Source: Ettlia oleoabundans (taxonomy: Eukaryota > Chlorophyta > Chlorophyceae > Chlamydomonadales). From it: a stretch of 14,652 bases of DNA. This document shows positions 1 to 10,800 of this stretch, piece by piece; the stretch's first letter is position 1; each line of letters begins with the position of its first letter. The notes below the pieces were generated by a model. That model was not told where the DNA came from and made no database searches. It was given only the letters and a program-made list of their open reading frames with translations. The DNA lies in NCBI GenBank assembly GCA_019693395.1, contig JAAMXP010002780.1, forward strand, positions 1 through 14,652, in the 5' to 3' direction. Both the position numbers and the translations under genes were made by a program.

Positions 1-386
1 GGGGAGGGTCCCTGGGTGGGGGCCTTAGAGTGATTGATGCGTATGGGGGTCTGCCGTGAGGTGCATGTGGTGGTTGAAGCCGGGGGGGTGATTGAACCTG
101 TCGTCTGCTTTGGTTTGAATTTGTGCTCGTGGTTTGTTAGAGTAGACTCTAGTTAAATGTCTCTGATTCATCTCTCAAGAAATAAGAAGAAAAAAGCATT
201 CGACCGGTGCACTCCCGCACATCTTTCCACAGGCTGGTAGCCGCCGCCAGGCCCCTCGCTTTCCTCCCCTCACTTGCACGTAAACACCTTGTCGCCAATG
301 GGCCCTTGACAGCCCCCCCAGTTCGTCCCAACCGTTCTGTTGTCGCCCTCCCTGTCGTTTGTTTTTCTTTCTTGGGGGAGTTGCAG
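1..386 (+). other. Intron of CSN3 (partial)
   Basis: The G-rich then T-rich sequence ends in a pyrimidine-rich tract and the acceptor TTGCAG just before the first recognisable CSN3 codon at 387. No exon matching the CSN3 part preceding DGNVGLV was recognised here, so it is taken as the 3' part of one intron. Open frames on either strand in this stretch have no coding character. Confidence 0.6.
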
Positions 387-2160
387 GACGGCAATGTGGG
401 TCTGGTGCGGCTGGTGGTGAAGGGTCAGGCGCGGCGCCAGGTGCAGAAGCTGACGCAGACCTACCTCACACTCAGGTGGGGGCATCACCTAGGGGGACGG
501 CACACACACACACGTGCAGTGCACGCAGGTGCAGTACAGTGAGAGCAGGTGCAGTACACGTACCTCACCGTACTGCACACTCAGGTGCCAAAAGTGATGC
601 ACAATGGCGGGCACAGGGCAACTCCCTGCGTTCTGCCTCTACACCTCGTCCATCATCCCTCGCCCCCCACTTTACTTCAATATCCCCCAGCAGCTTGACC
701 GGGCNNNCCCCCCCCCCCCCCAAAAAAACACACACATTTACATACTCCACCCATTGCAGTCTGTCTGACATAGCGACCAAGGCGGGGCTGAGCGGGGGTG
801 CGGCTGAGGCTGAGCTGGCGGTGCTGCGCATGGTTGATGCGGGGGAGGTGGCAGCACGCATCAGGTGCCTGACTCATGCTGCCAGTGGGTTTGACTGGTG
901 CTGTTGTGCAATCCCGAGTGTTGTTATCTGTGTGTGACACGGAAGTGAGGTGGGGCCGGGGGCCACTGCCGGACTGTTTGCTTTTCCCGTGCCCCCCCAC
1001 CACCGCCACCGCCGCCACCACCACCACCGCTTCCATACACACCGGCACGCATCCTTTCTTCCTGTAGTGAGCGTGACGGCATGGTCAAGTTTTTGGAGGA
1101 GGAGGAGTCCTTCAATACGGGTAGGATTAAGGTGTATGGTGGGTTTGGCGGGGTAAGCATATCGTTCAATGTGTTGTGGTGGTAGTGGTGGTGCGGCTGG
1201 CTGCTGGGGTGTCCAACGACGCCCCTTGGTGGTGTGCGGGAACGTTTGGCAGGCGGCTGGGTCAGGGCGGCTGCTGGTGCTGTTGTTAGGTGCTGTTGTT
1301 GGGGGTGGTGGCCGGCAGGTGGCCCGAGTAGGTGCGCACATGCGCAGGGCTGTGCAAGTGGGTAGGAGGGTGAGGGGGTAAAGGCCGGGGGGGTGGGTCC
1401 GGCTAAGACATTCCCTTGCCATGACAGCGGCCCTGGCGCCCCACAGCACCCCCCCAGAAGTACTCAATAAACCTCTCTCCGGCTGTTGTGTCCTTCCCTG
1501 CCAAGATGCTTCCCTCCTTCGTTCTCTGTTCGTGCCCCCAAAACCTCCACGTTGGCCTTCACCGCTGCCCTCGACTCCCTCCCCCTCATCGTTTCCCCAG
1601 GAAGTGTGCACATCATATCCCGCTTTCCTTCCCGTTGCTTCTTTCCACCCCGCAGAGGCCATGACCGTTGCCCTTGACTCCCTCATCTCCCGATCTGTGG
1701 AACTGGCGGGCAAGCTTACAGCATTTGACCTGGCAGTGGCGGCAGACAGGTAGGTGCTGGTGGTGGGGGTTGGGGTTGGGGGGGCACATGTGGCGGTGGT
1801 GGTTGGGTGGTTGGGTAGTGATAAAGGGACAGCTGGTATGCGAGTTGGAGACAGGGGTACGCTGCGCCCTAGTTGCTACTGTACTGCCACCTGTCACCAC
1901 GCCTGCGTCAGCAGTAGCTCCCACAACTATTCTTCGGCAAGCACCGGCTTGCTTGGGCATGTACTTGCAAAGGTGTTCCGCCGTGCACATGGTTGTACCG
2001 CTGACATGTACCGGCCCTTCACGTGGTTGTACTGCCTCCTCATGCCTGTACCGCACGCAGGGCCTACATCACCAAGACGGAGCTCAAGGGGCAGCGCGGC
2101 AAGGAGGGGGGGCAGGGGACGGGGACGGGGGCTGAGCACGCATTAGAGGGCCTCAAGTGA
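387..2160 (+). CDS. CSN3: COP9 signalosome complex subunit 3, C-terminal part (5 exons, 5' end outside window)
   Basis: Subunit of the COP9 signalosome, which removes NEDD8 from cullins and so controls cullin-RING ubiquitin ligases; CSN3 is a PCI-domain scaffold subunit in nucleus and cytoplasm. Exons read as 387-475, 760-864, 1068-1120, 1656-1749 and 2061-2160, all with GT-AG borders and compatible phases (2, 2, 1, 2), giving about 146 residues to TGA. The first exon (DGNVGLVRLVVKG, then VQKLTQTYLTL) continues into SLSDIATKAGLSGG and a segment with VLRMVDAGEVAARI, then RDGMVKFLEE. These match, from family knowledge, the animal and plant CSN3 end (NMGLVKQ, FLTLSLQDMASRVQLSG, MIEDGEIFASI, QKDGMVSF). 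This is the end of the PCI winged helix followed by C-terminal helices (MTVALDSLISRSVELAGKL). The tail after ITKTELKG is Gly-rich and lineage-specific. Because the first exon starts in phase 0 after an acceptor, upstream exons lie outside the window. No TGTAA was found in the 600 bases after the stop. Confidence 0.88.
705..720. other. Assembly gap (NNN) at a poly-C run inside a CSN3 intron
   Basis: Three undetermined bases are followed by 13 C and then an A-rich tract. The gap sits in the intron 476-759, so it does not alter the coding sequence. Homopolymer dropout or a collapsed simple repeat is the likely cause. Confidence 0.9.
995..1030 (+). repeat. CAC/CCG trinucleotide-like microsatellite in CSN3 intron
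   Basis: The sequence is a run of CCACCGCCACC-type units in the intron between the exons ending at 864 and starting at 1068. It serves as part of the pyrimidine-rich approach to the acceptor CCTGTAG. Confidence 0.7.
1121..1655 (+). other. Large CSN3 intron
   Basis: This 535-base intron begins GTAGGA and ends with a long pyrimidine tract and CGCAG. It is chosen because joining 1120 (phase 1) to 1656 gives ...SFNTEAMTVALDSL, keeping the CSN3 frame and matching the spacing of the family. It contains G/T-rich simple sequence and no recognisable gene. Confidence 0.7.
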
Positions 2161-2756
2161 TGGTCTCATCTTAATGAAGCAGCCAGCTAGCACTCCTTTG
2201 CTGCCAGCTTGAGTAGCTGCAGATGCCTGCAGTGAGCTTCGGTAACCACCTTGGACATTCAGTGCCCAGAATCAATGCGAAGGCTGTGTGGGGGGCCACA
2301 TCTATCGCTTGAGAGGTTGCTTGATGAAGCTCACACATGCCGCAGTACTCGTGTTAAGTAGAGTCTGCCTGCTCAGCACTATAACAAAATCACCTCGGTT
2401 GTTTCTTTGACCGGGTTGCACCTGGGTTGCACCGACATTCTGGCTTGGCAGCGCCGACAGCTATATGCCTCCTTGTGCAGCACAACAGACAAACGCCTGG
2501 TGCTCCTCTCCTGCTGCTGTTCGGGATGTCCATTCAGGCAGTGTTGTTGCGACCACTGATGCCGTAATTGAGCTATGGACGGACCGGTCGTTCTACAGAC
2601 ACTCCGGTTCCTTCCGCACCTTACGTATACTGGCTCGGAGCCAGTATAGTGGATTCGACCTTGTCTGGGTGGCTTACTTGACTGCCCAGCCGCTGAATTG
2701 TTTCTGGACATTCGAACGGCGCCGGGCACAAGGGCCCCGGGCATCTTCTGGCCGGG
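2161..2756. other. Spacer between CSN3 and the next gene
   Basis: These 596 bases should hold the CSN3 3' untranslated region and the promoter and leader of the gene starting at 2757. No canonical TGTAA and no clear TATA box were found. An ATG-started open frame of 119 codons begins at 2465, but its composition is not convincing. The only distinct structure is the hairpin at 2626-2648. Confidence 0.5.
2626..2648. repeat. Perfect 10-bp stem, 3-base loop hairpin
   Basis: The left arm TATACTGGCT (2626-2635), loop CGG and right arm AGCCAGTATA (2639-2648) are perfectly complementary. It lies 109 bases before the ATG at 2757, so it would be in the promoter or in the mRNA leader. A structural RNA element, a dimeric protein-binding site or a chance event are all possible. 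Confidence 0.8.
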
Positions 2757-4160
2757 ATGTCCGCTTACAGCCTAGGACCCGCACCCTGGGCGTCCGAGCA
2801 CTGCCAAGATGTGGGGGAACCTGACAGCTTGCTCGCATGGCTGCTGGACGACTGTCCCCCGGTTGAAGGTGGGTTTGGCGCATCCGCCGTTTTGTCCGCG
2901 GATGCTGTCCAGGGCCAACCCAGGAATTCCACTGCCCCTAAACCGCTCGCTGTCTATGACTGCAGAAGTTATGCGGGTGGCGTGTACGCCTCGGTTGGCC
3001 TCTTCCATCTTCTGGGCCCCCGCTCTGCCGGCTCTGCCGCCGCCACACGGGGGCGACCAGGGTGCGGAGGAAGCACCAGCAGCAACGCCAGTTCACCGAC
3101 CCCTGTTCCCTCCCAGCTCCTCAAACCTTCTGGAGTTGGCCCAACCCAACGTTCCAGCCTCTCTCTTTGCAGCCAGCTGGAGCCGGCAGGGGCACGAGGC
3201 ATTGCCGCTTGCGCAGCAACAGGCCAATACGCTGCCGCCTTTGCGGTCAAGTCGAGCTACTTCCGCCCCTCCTGCCCCAGCCGAAAGTGGCTTGGTTTCC
3301 TGGCTCGCAGCATGGGGCTCGCTGGCCCAAGACTCTGCTTATTGGTCCAACCAAAGCAGCTACTACAGCACAGGCGTGCCCGCAGCCACTGCCTCCAAGT
3401 CAGCTGTCCGCGCAGCATCTGCACCGCTTCCCCCGCGGCAGGCGGCCCCAGCCAGCCAGCTGAAGCGTAAGGCCGGCAGGGCACTGACCAAGCCTGAGCA
3501 GAGGCAGACGCGGGCCAGGTGGGTGCTGCGCATCAAGCTGCCCGCTGCCTTTCGGGTGCTGCCAGCTGCCTGTCTGCGTGCAGCTGGGTGCCTGCTGCTT
3601 GCTGCCTGCCGTTTCCGGCTGCCTGCCCGCCTGCCTGCCGGTCTGTCTGCTGCAAAATACCATCCCTGGCAGTCTGCTACCGCCTTCCAGCCACCTGCTG
3701 CGGAATGTGTTCTGTCTGCTGGTCGCAGCATATGTGTACACGTCGGTGCCTGCCTGACGCGCATGTCTCACTTTTCTGCTGTGAGGCCAGTGGTGTGTTA
3801 CACTACGACTCTGCCAGTCTCATGTGAACGATAGAGGGTACTAAGCCGATGGCTCCCACCTTTCCTGTCTTGCCTCCATTCTGGTCCTTGTGTAGGAAGG
3901 CTGCTGAATCCGTCAGTCCAGAGAGCTGGCGCCTGCTCGCTCTGCCAGGCAGCAGCAGGCAGCCAGCACCCACAACCGCACACAGTGCTGCAGGCTCGAC
4001 AGGTGCGGATGTGCTGCCGAGCACGAGCAGCCAGCAGGCCGTGCACGTGTATGTTCCGCCTGTCTGCTTCCAGCAGCGGTGCACCAGCTGCAGTAGCATG
4101 TTGTTCCCTGTTGATTGGGAGGACATCCTACCGGCAGAGCTGTGCAGCAGCCAGGCATGA
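2757..4160 (+). CDS. Uncharacterised Ala/Ser/Pro-rich protein with short basic segment (3 exons, about 309 aa)
   Basis: Exons 2757-2868, 2966-3518 and 3896-4160 are joined by GT-AG introns with matching phases (1, then 2) and sum to 310 codons including TGA. The ATG is the first after an in-frame TGA at 2694. The N-terminus (GEPDSLLAWLLDD) is acidic and hydrophobic, like a short activation or docking motif. The middle is long, low-complexity and rich in Ala, Ser and Pro. Around residues 205-230 a basic stretch (QLKRKAGRALTKPEQRQTRA, then RKAAES) crosses the second splice site and resembles the start of a bZIP basic region. However, the Ser-Arg that should follow and a leucine zipper are absent. 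The end has a Cys-rich patch (CFQQRCTSCSSM). A nuclear or regulatory role is only a guess; the family was not recognised. The 3' end is ambiguous (alternative intron 4002-4154, stop at 4445-4447). Confidence 0.5.
3519..3895 (+). other. Intron rich in CTGCCTG repeats
   Basis: The donor GTGGGT and acceptor TTGTGTAG follow a pyrimidine tract (CTCCCACC...TTGCC). The body carries many copies of CTGCCTG/CTGCCGG between about 3540 and 3650. A frame runs open through part of it, but the repeat composition and perfect splice phases argue for an intron. Confidence 0.6.
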
Positions 4161-4844
4161 CATTGCTGCAGCGCAACACCGCCGCCACCATTTTTGCGAG
4201 CTCACCGCTGCTGCTTGCTGGACATCTGGCCCAGCTAGCACCACCATCTATGGACACCTGGCCACACAGCTATCTTGCAGCGACTAGATGCAAACAGTCC
4301 AGCGCGGCTGCCTTATTGCGGTCTGCAGCCTGCCTCCTAGTGGCAGCAAGCTTTGGCAGCAGGCGGCGACCTGCTGCTGCCAAGAAAGAAAGGGTTAGGC
4401 ACAAGGGCGCGGACAGCGGCATGACCGCAAGGGGCTACGTACCCTAAAAAAATGACCTGGTTCCAGCCTGTCGCCCTCTTACTCTTGCATCATAAACCAT
4501 CAAGCGCCTGCCCAACCCTTCCCCGTGGGGGCTTTGCTGCTTCTTTGACGCCCCAAACCCCAAATATTTCTGGGTAACTCCCTCGTTCTCAGTAAGTGGG
4601 CCCTGCCTGTGTATTTGCCCCTTCCTTGACAGCTGGCTTGAGTAGACTTTTCGCCTGCGCCTTGCATGCAATATTTTTGCCCACCCACAAAGCTATATAC
4701 TCCCCAGGCCAGCGCACTGATTGTTTGTAGTGCATCTAGTCCCAACCACCTTGAACTGCCATGCTTGCCAGGTTGCATGTTTTTGTCATTGGTTTTCTGC
4801 TTACTTTATTCACAGCTCTAGCACTCCACTAAATTTTTTGTGGG
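4161..4844. other. Spacer before the large PAS/GAF gene, possibly with an alternative 3' exon of the preceding gene
   Basis: Bases 4161-4447 hold an open frame with good third-position GC that could be an alternative last exon of the gene at 2757. From 4448 on the sequence becomes AT-richer, with no recognisable exon. It contains the TATATA at 4694-4699 and is taken as promoter and leader of the next gene. No TGTAA was found. Confidence 0.45.
4694..4699 (+). promoter_or_regulatory. Possible TATA box
   Basis: TATATA within AAGCTATATACTCC lies 146 bases before the proposed ATG at 4845, in an AT-richer stretch. Position and sequence fit a core promoter, but nothing else confirms it. Confidence 0.35.
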
Positions 4845-7800
4845 ATGGCATGCTGCGTAGCATTTTTCGAGCCTCCTTACCGTGCATCCCTGTACACCAC
4901 CCGGTGGGAAGGCAATTCCCCCTGGCCTTCTTACCTGCCCCTTCCCTACTACCAGCCACAACACATTACTAGTGTGCGTACACCCCTTTAAATGCCATCA
5001 TCGTTTCCATGATTCATCCCAATGCTGGCAGTATTACTACCCTTTCCCTTCTAGTACTAACACTGATTTCAAGTTGAACCTCCTACTAAACTTGCGTGCG
5101 CACGCAAGTGTACCCACTAGCTGCTGAGCCCACGCTGGGGACTCTGGGACAACACATGTCACGTTTATTCACCACTCCCAACTGTCCAGAGTAACACATT
5201 TGCATTCTTTATTGATGCACCGTGCAAGCTGCCAGTGCGATGGCTGCCCTTACTACACTACTTGCGTTCGGCTAGCACTGGTTCCACAAATTCGTGCTGA
5301 TTCTATTTCCCATTCCGTCGGCGCTCAAGTGCCTTACCTATTCTGCCTCACACACTTCCTTGCAGCAGTTCCCCTCCATTGATACCGCATTGTGGAACAT
5401 TGCTAGCAAGTGCTACAGTAGAGACCCTTTTTTCCTGACAACATTGTGCAACTCTCGCTTTGACGGGTAACCATGTTTGTGCTCCCTTTCGGCAGCGAAC
5501 TCGTTGATGCTTTCAGCTGGGGCACCTGGGCGGCACTTGCGTTGCCGCAATTTACGCCATGTAACTGCTTTGTTGGCAGGTCGAAATTAATCGGGCCCTC
5601 AGGCAACATGCTGCTGCTGCTTCTGATGCATGAAGTGATCACCTGCTCGTGCTGCTGCAGCCCTGCCATTCCATGCCGGAGAAAGGGCTGTAAGCGGGTG
5701 TAGGAAGAATCAGTAGGTTACCGCACGCAAAGTAAACCAGCAGTAATGTTAGTTCGTCTGTGTCGTGCAGTATAATGGGACAGATACTTACCCTGCATCT
5801 GCCCCCAGCAGTGCATAGGGGACAGAGCTTTACCAACTTTGCGGGAAACAACTGGCTAGCGCGGCTACAAGGCAGCGCAGAAGCACGACAAAACGAACTG
5901 GGGGGTGGCAAATGACCCACCGCATACAACAGAGCTTGCGTGGTTGAAAAGAGTAGGTGGAGTAGAATGAAGTGAAGAAAGTTAGGCAGATGGTGGTGCA
6001 TTGGGTTTTTTGTAGGGAGGGACATGGCAATTGGAGGATGCAGAGAGGGGAGAAGGCACGCCTCACTAATGCTGGTGCCCACCAAAACTCCCGGTGCAGC
6101 ACATGGCACTGCTGAATCCCCAGCCCGCGGGCGCGCCACGCATAGCAGGCTGAGAAACTCGGAGTTGCAGACTCCCTCTGCGCAGGCCTCATTCTGCGGT
6201 AGAATACGCGTTGAGTGTATGGAAAGCTGCATTCAAAGGGGCTCGCTTGCAGACGGTGGACTTCATCCTGTGCTGCGCCCCACCGCCATCACTGACGGCG
6301 CCATGGTCAAGCTGCAGGGCTGGCATTGCTGCATTTGGGAACACTGCATGTGGCTTGGCTGAAGCTGGTAAAACTCGTCTTTGCCTATTCTGCAACTTGC
6401 TACAAACCTGACAAGCGGGCCACAACCTCGACACCAAGCGGGCATGCCGTTTGCGACCAGCTACCAAGGCGCCCGCTGTTCTGGGGCCCATCCTGCACTG
6501 CACAGCCGTTTGCAACATACACCCATGCCCAGCCCCAATACTCAAGCATCTCATTGCAGGGAAACTCTTACATCAAGTATTCGTCGTACCCCCGTGAGCT
6601 GGCTGACCATGGGGAGGCAGGGGAGTGAAGGAGCTTGCGTAGAGCAGACCACACCTAACAGCAACCTGACAGGGGAGGTCAGGGGGTCACCCCTGACAGC
6701 CAGACCCCTGACACATGTGTCAGGAGGGCCTTGTCAGGGGCTGTCAGGGCCTGTCAGCCCCCGTCAGGCCCTGTCAGGGGTATGTCAGGGCCTGTCAGGC
6801 ATCAGGTCAGGGTCTACCGTTCCCATAGTGTATGGTGCCGTGTCCCGCCGGCGCTCCCCCGCATACATTTTATCTCGTTTCAGCTGGGCACCACAACTGG
6901 GACCCTTCGGCAAGGCCCTCCGGCCAGCTTTCTCATGAATGTTTGCTCGTGTACAGAGGTGTCACAGTCAGTCAGTCGGTCAGTCCACAAGGGTTGGCGT
7001 ACTTGTGCCAACGTAATTACCTCTGCCCGCCCGTGCAGCGCCACAAAGTCCTTCATGTGCAGTTAAGGATACAAATCAATCTGATATCCTGTTGCTGACG
7101 ACGCGGCAGGATCTGACACGCACTGCGTGGCATGCGCCCTGGTAGTTACCTCAGTAGCAGGAAGCCAATCATAGCCCTGCGCCATTCAGCATTCCTGCAT
7201 CCATTTGATCACATCCGCAACGTTTCCACGGCGGCTTCAATGCCGGCGGCTACAGCAGACTGGTCCGCTGCGTTGGCTGCATCACTCGTGACGCGCGGCC
7301 CACTGCCGCCTTCATCGAGACAGGGGCTGCAATCTGCATTCACGGAGAACAGTGAAGTTGTCATGTAAGGCGACCGGCACTTGGGCTTGCACATTTCGAA
7401 CTCACCCCCACCCAATCCGCAAGCTGATCCCTCCTGACCGCACGTTGCAGTATTTTTTTGGCAAACGGCGATGAGTTGGAGGCATTTTACCTGCTGCGGG
7501 GCGGTTTGCCCTTGGAGCACGCAAGCCCCTCTCACGTTCTCGACATCTCCAGCCCCAGCGCCACTCTACGGGCAATTCAGCAGCGGAAATCCGTTCTGGT
7601 CGATGCAAGCACACAAGACAGGTGCAGCACGTTCGGGAGCCAGCTATGTGCTGCACACAAAGCCTGCTGCCACCAGCTGCGATTGGCGGTGCATTGAGGC
7701 TGTCCTGCTGTGCCCCTTTCTTATGCTATTGAGAGCTGCTCCCTATTCAATATATGACTGCCGCAGAGATCAGCTGGAAGACTGGCAGCAGTTGCATGCG

Positions 7801-10800
7801 GCTGGCATTGACTGGCTGCTAGTTGCGCCGCTGGCTGGCGGGAGCGCCAGTTGTACATCAACCGGCAATGACCAGCAGACACCCAAGCATGAGCAACGAG
7901 TAGTGGGCTCGGTGTTGGTGGGCGGCTGTGGTGGTGCACCCATGATAGACGGCGACTGGCTTTGGGAGTGGGCCCAGGAGATGGGCTGCCTCATCAGCCA
8001 TGCTAGTGTTCAGCTAATGGAGGTGAGCACCACCCACCTAAACAAGGGTAGCCCACCAGTGCACCCACAACTGCTGACCAGAACGAGCTGGCTGCATCGT
8101 TAGCAAGAGCAGCAGGAATTGCATGATGGGTACCTCAGTTCAGCTTGACTCCTTCAGGGCAATTCAGGGAGGAATCGTCAATTGGTCGATGGGAACCCTC
8201 CTCCTCTCCTGGCGCTGCCACGTCATCAGCCTCCTCCTTCCTGCACATGCACCATTGCCCGCAGTGCTGCCTGGAGCTATTAGGTACCATGTTACCTCCC
8301 CGGGTGGTTGAGCAAGTGGTGCAGAATGCCGCCAAGAAGACTGGGCAGGTGCGCCTCCAGTTTGCGGAGGGTTGCTAGGAGGCACACAGATCCATCCTGG
8401 GGGGCTTGGGGATATGCAGCAGGGCGGGTTCAGAAAATCCGCACCTCTGCTGGCTGTGCTGTGAGGGATGCCGCTTGCTGCCGAGAGAGCCTGCTTCCAA
8501 AATGATTTGTGATGTATCCCACTGCAGGTGGGTTGATTGCACCCGTTTGCTCACCAGTTACTGGATCCCCCGCTAACTCGGCACCACCCATCCACCTGCT
8601 TGTTGCTTGCAGGTAGACTTAGCCACTGTGCTGCATGACGCATTTAACGGCCTGGGGGGCAGTACCACCAGCAGCGAGCAAAGCTTGGGCAGCACGGATG
8701 GTGGCAGCCTTCCCCCTTACACCAACAACACGGACCAGACCATCCGTCGCAGCTCGCTGGAGGAGCATCCGCCACTCTCCCCAAGCACACCAAGCCTTGC
8801 TACACAGCGCCAGCTGCGATTTGTGGAGATGCTGCAGAACAGGGCAGTGCTCAGCAGCTCTGCAAGCGTTGCCTCGCCACTCATGTCACAGGCGAGCCTC
8901 TCCCCGGCCAGCTCGCACTCTGTGGGAAGTGCTTCAGGTAGGGCTCAGCTTCTGCCTCACCCCATGCTGTGCACCTCAGCTGCAGCTTTGCTTTGCCTGC
9001 CTTTCTTCCTGCCAGGCAGCAGCTGCTTGGCCGGCCTCAGCCACACAACACTACTCTGCACCATCACCACACCGCTTGCTTTGCTGGCTGTAGAGGTGGC
9101 AACGCAGGACGGAGCGGACTCCAGCAACTCTCTGCCACACCCTGTGGCCAACCCGCTATTCAGCCATACCTCCTGTGGCGGAAGCGCTGCCTCGGCCATC
9201 CTGCGCCAGGCAGGTTCATGCCAGGCAGCCATCCACCCAGCCAAATCAACCAAGCCAGCCAGGCTGACCATTCGACACTGCACAGCGCCCGGGTATTAGT
9301 GCTGGCTGAAGCACCTTGTTCACCTAAGTCACAGTGGCTTTTTTGAACTCCAGCACACCCCATCAACCGTTATACTGCTGCCAATCCGCTCTTGCTGCTG
9401 CCACCCCCCTGTTGCTTCCTGCAGGCCAGCATGCTGAGCCATGTATCGTGTCTGTTTGACGACCAGCAGCCCTCTCCATCCTCCCCACACAACCATGAAC
9501 GTGCGCGCCTGCGGTTCTCCTGATCCTGGGTCTCGCTGGTTGCATGGCTGCCCTCCCGCCTGCCCCTCGCCTGCACAACATGCCTGCTTACTCAACTGTC
9601 CATCCACCTACCTACCTACCAGCCACCTGCCTGCCTGCCTGCCAGCCCTGCTTGCCGTTATCTTGTGCATATGTGTGCGTGAATCCTTAACCACTACCTT
9701 CCCAATTAAATGCATCTGCTCACCAGCCTGTGCCTATCTCCACCTGCGCGCAGTCGAGGGATATGAGGACATTCTAGAGGAGGATCGCCAGCAAACACTG
9801 AAGCAAAGGTGTGCAGGGTGACGCTGTGCATTAGTGTGGACTTAGCAAGGGCATCCTGCGTGGTGGAATCTCTAGTGGCATGGTTCAACAGAGGCGTTCG
9901 CTAGCAGGTCGTTCAGTGTGATCTATGCAGTGCTTGCACTTTTGGTTTTTGCACCTGCCAAGCTGGAAGGCTTAACCTGTGTTGCAATGCCGTATGTGCC
10001 GACCTGTGTTGCAGGCCCAGCATGGCTCCAAAGCGTGCGCACTGCCGCTCCCCAGCGCCCAAGCTGGATCATAGCATGGCTGCTGACGCCACAGCCCTGG
10101 AAGATGCGGAAGGCCTGCAGAGTGCGGTGCAGCTTTCAACCAATCACTCTATGGCCGACTTGGTGGCGGCGGCTGCAGAGGATGATGCGGGCCTTGTTGC
10201 ACCTGATTCGCAGGCAGTTGAGCCAGGCAGCCTTGACGCAGGTGTCAGCGGCAGACCCGACAATGTTCCACCATGCCCATCACCCGGCCAGGCTCCGCCT
10301 GCCATCCGCGTGCCCTGGCAACGCACGCCAGTACCGAGTCCTTTGACGGGCAGTGCAGGTGAAGCAGCGGCCTGTCCGTTGGACAGCCCTTGCCAGCCAT
10401 CCCTGCCCAAGTCGAGAGCCAGCGACAGCTACCTGATCAGCTCCTCCAGCTGCAGTCCTGTGGTTGATGCAGGCAAGGCGGCTGAGCAAGATAAGGACAG
10501 CTTGCTGGCTGGCACCAGCAGCAGGAGCAAGAATGGCAGCTCAGTTGACGCCTCAGTGACCAAAGCCGGCAGCCTCAGGAGCATGGGCAGCCCTCTGCCA
10601 AGCTCCGCAGCTCGTCAGGCTTGGGACCTGAGCTTTACTGATCAACATCTGGAGTCGGCCTACAGGTGGGTTGAAAAAATGGCACCGCAGCCGGCACGCC
10701 TTGCTCAGCAATCATGGCAGAAAGCACGGGCAGGGTAGGCTCAGTTGGAACTCTGCTAATAACCGTTGAGATGCATTTGCTTGCTGCTTTTCACCCGACA

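Noticed and set aside
874..1713. Minus-strand open frame of 279 codons across CSN3 introns
   Set aside because: It is antisense to well-supported CSN3 exons, has low-complexity Trp/Gly/Pro/Arg runs from the CAC repeats, and no recognisable motifs.
5639..6232. Minus-strand open frame of 197 codons
   Set aside because: It overlaps + strand exons that chain in phase, and its Leu/Ser/His/Pro-rich reading reflects an intron rather than a protein.
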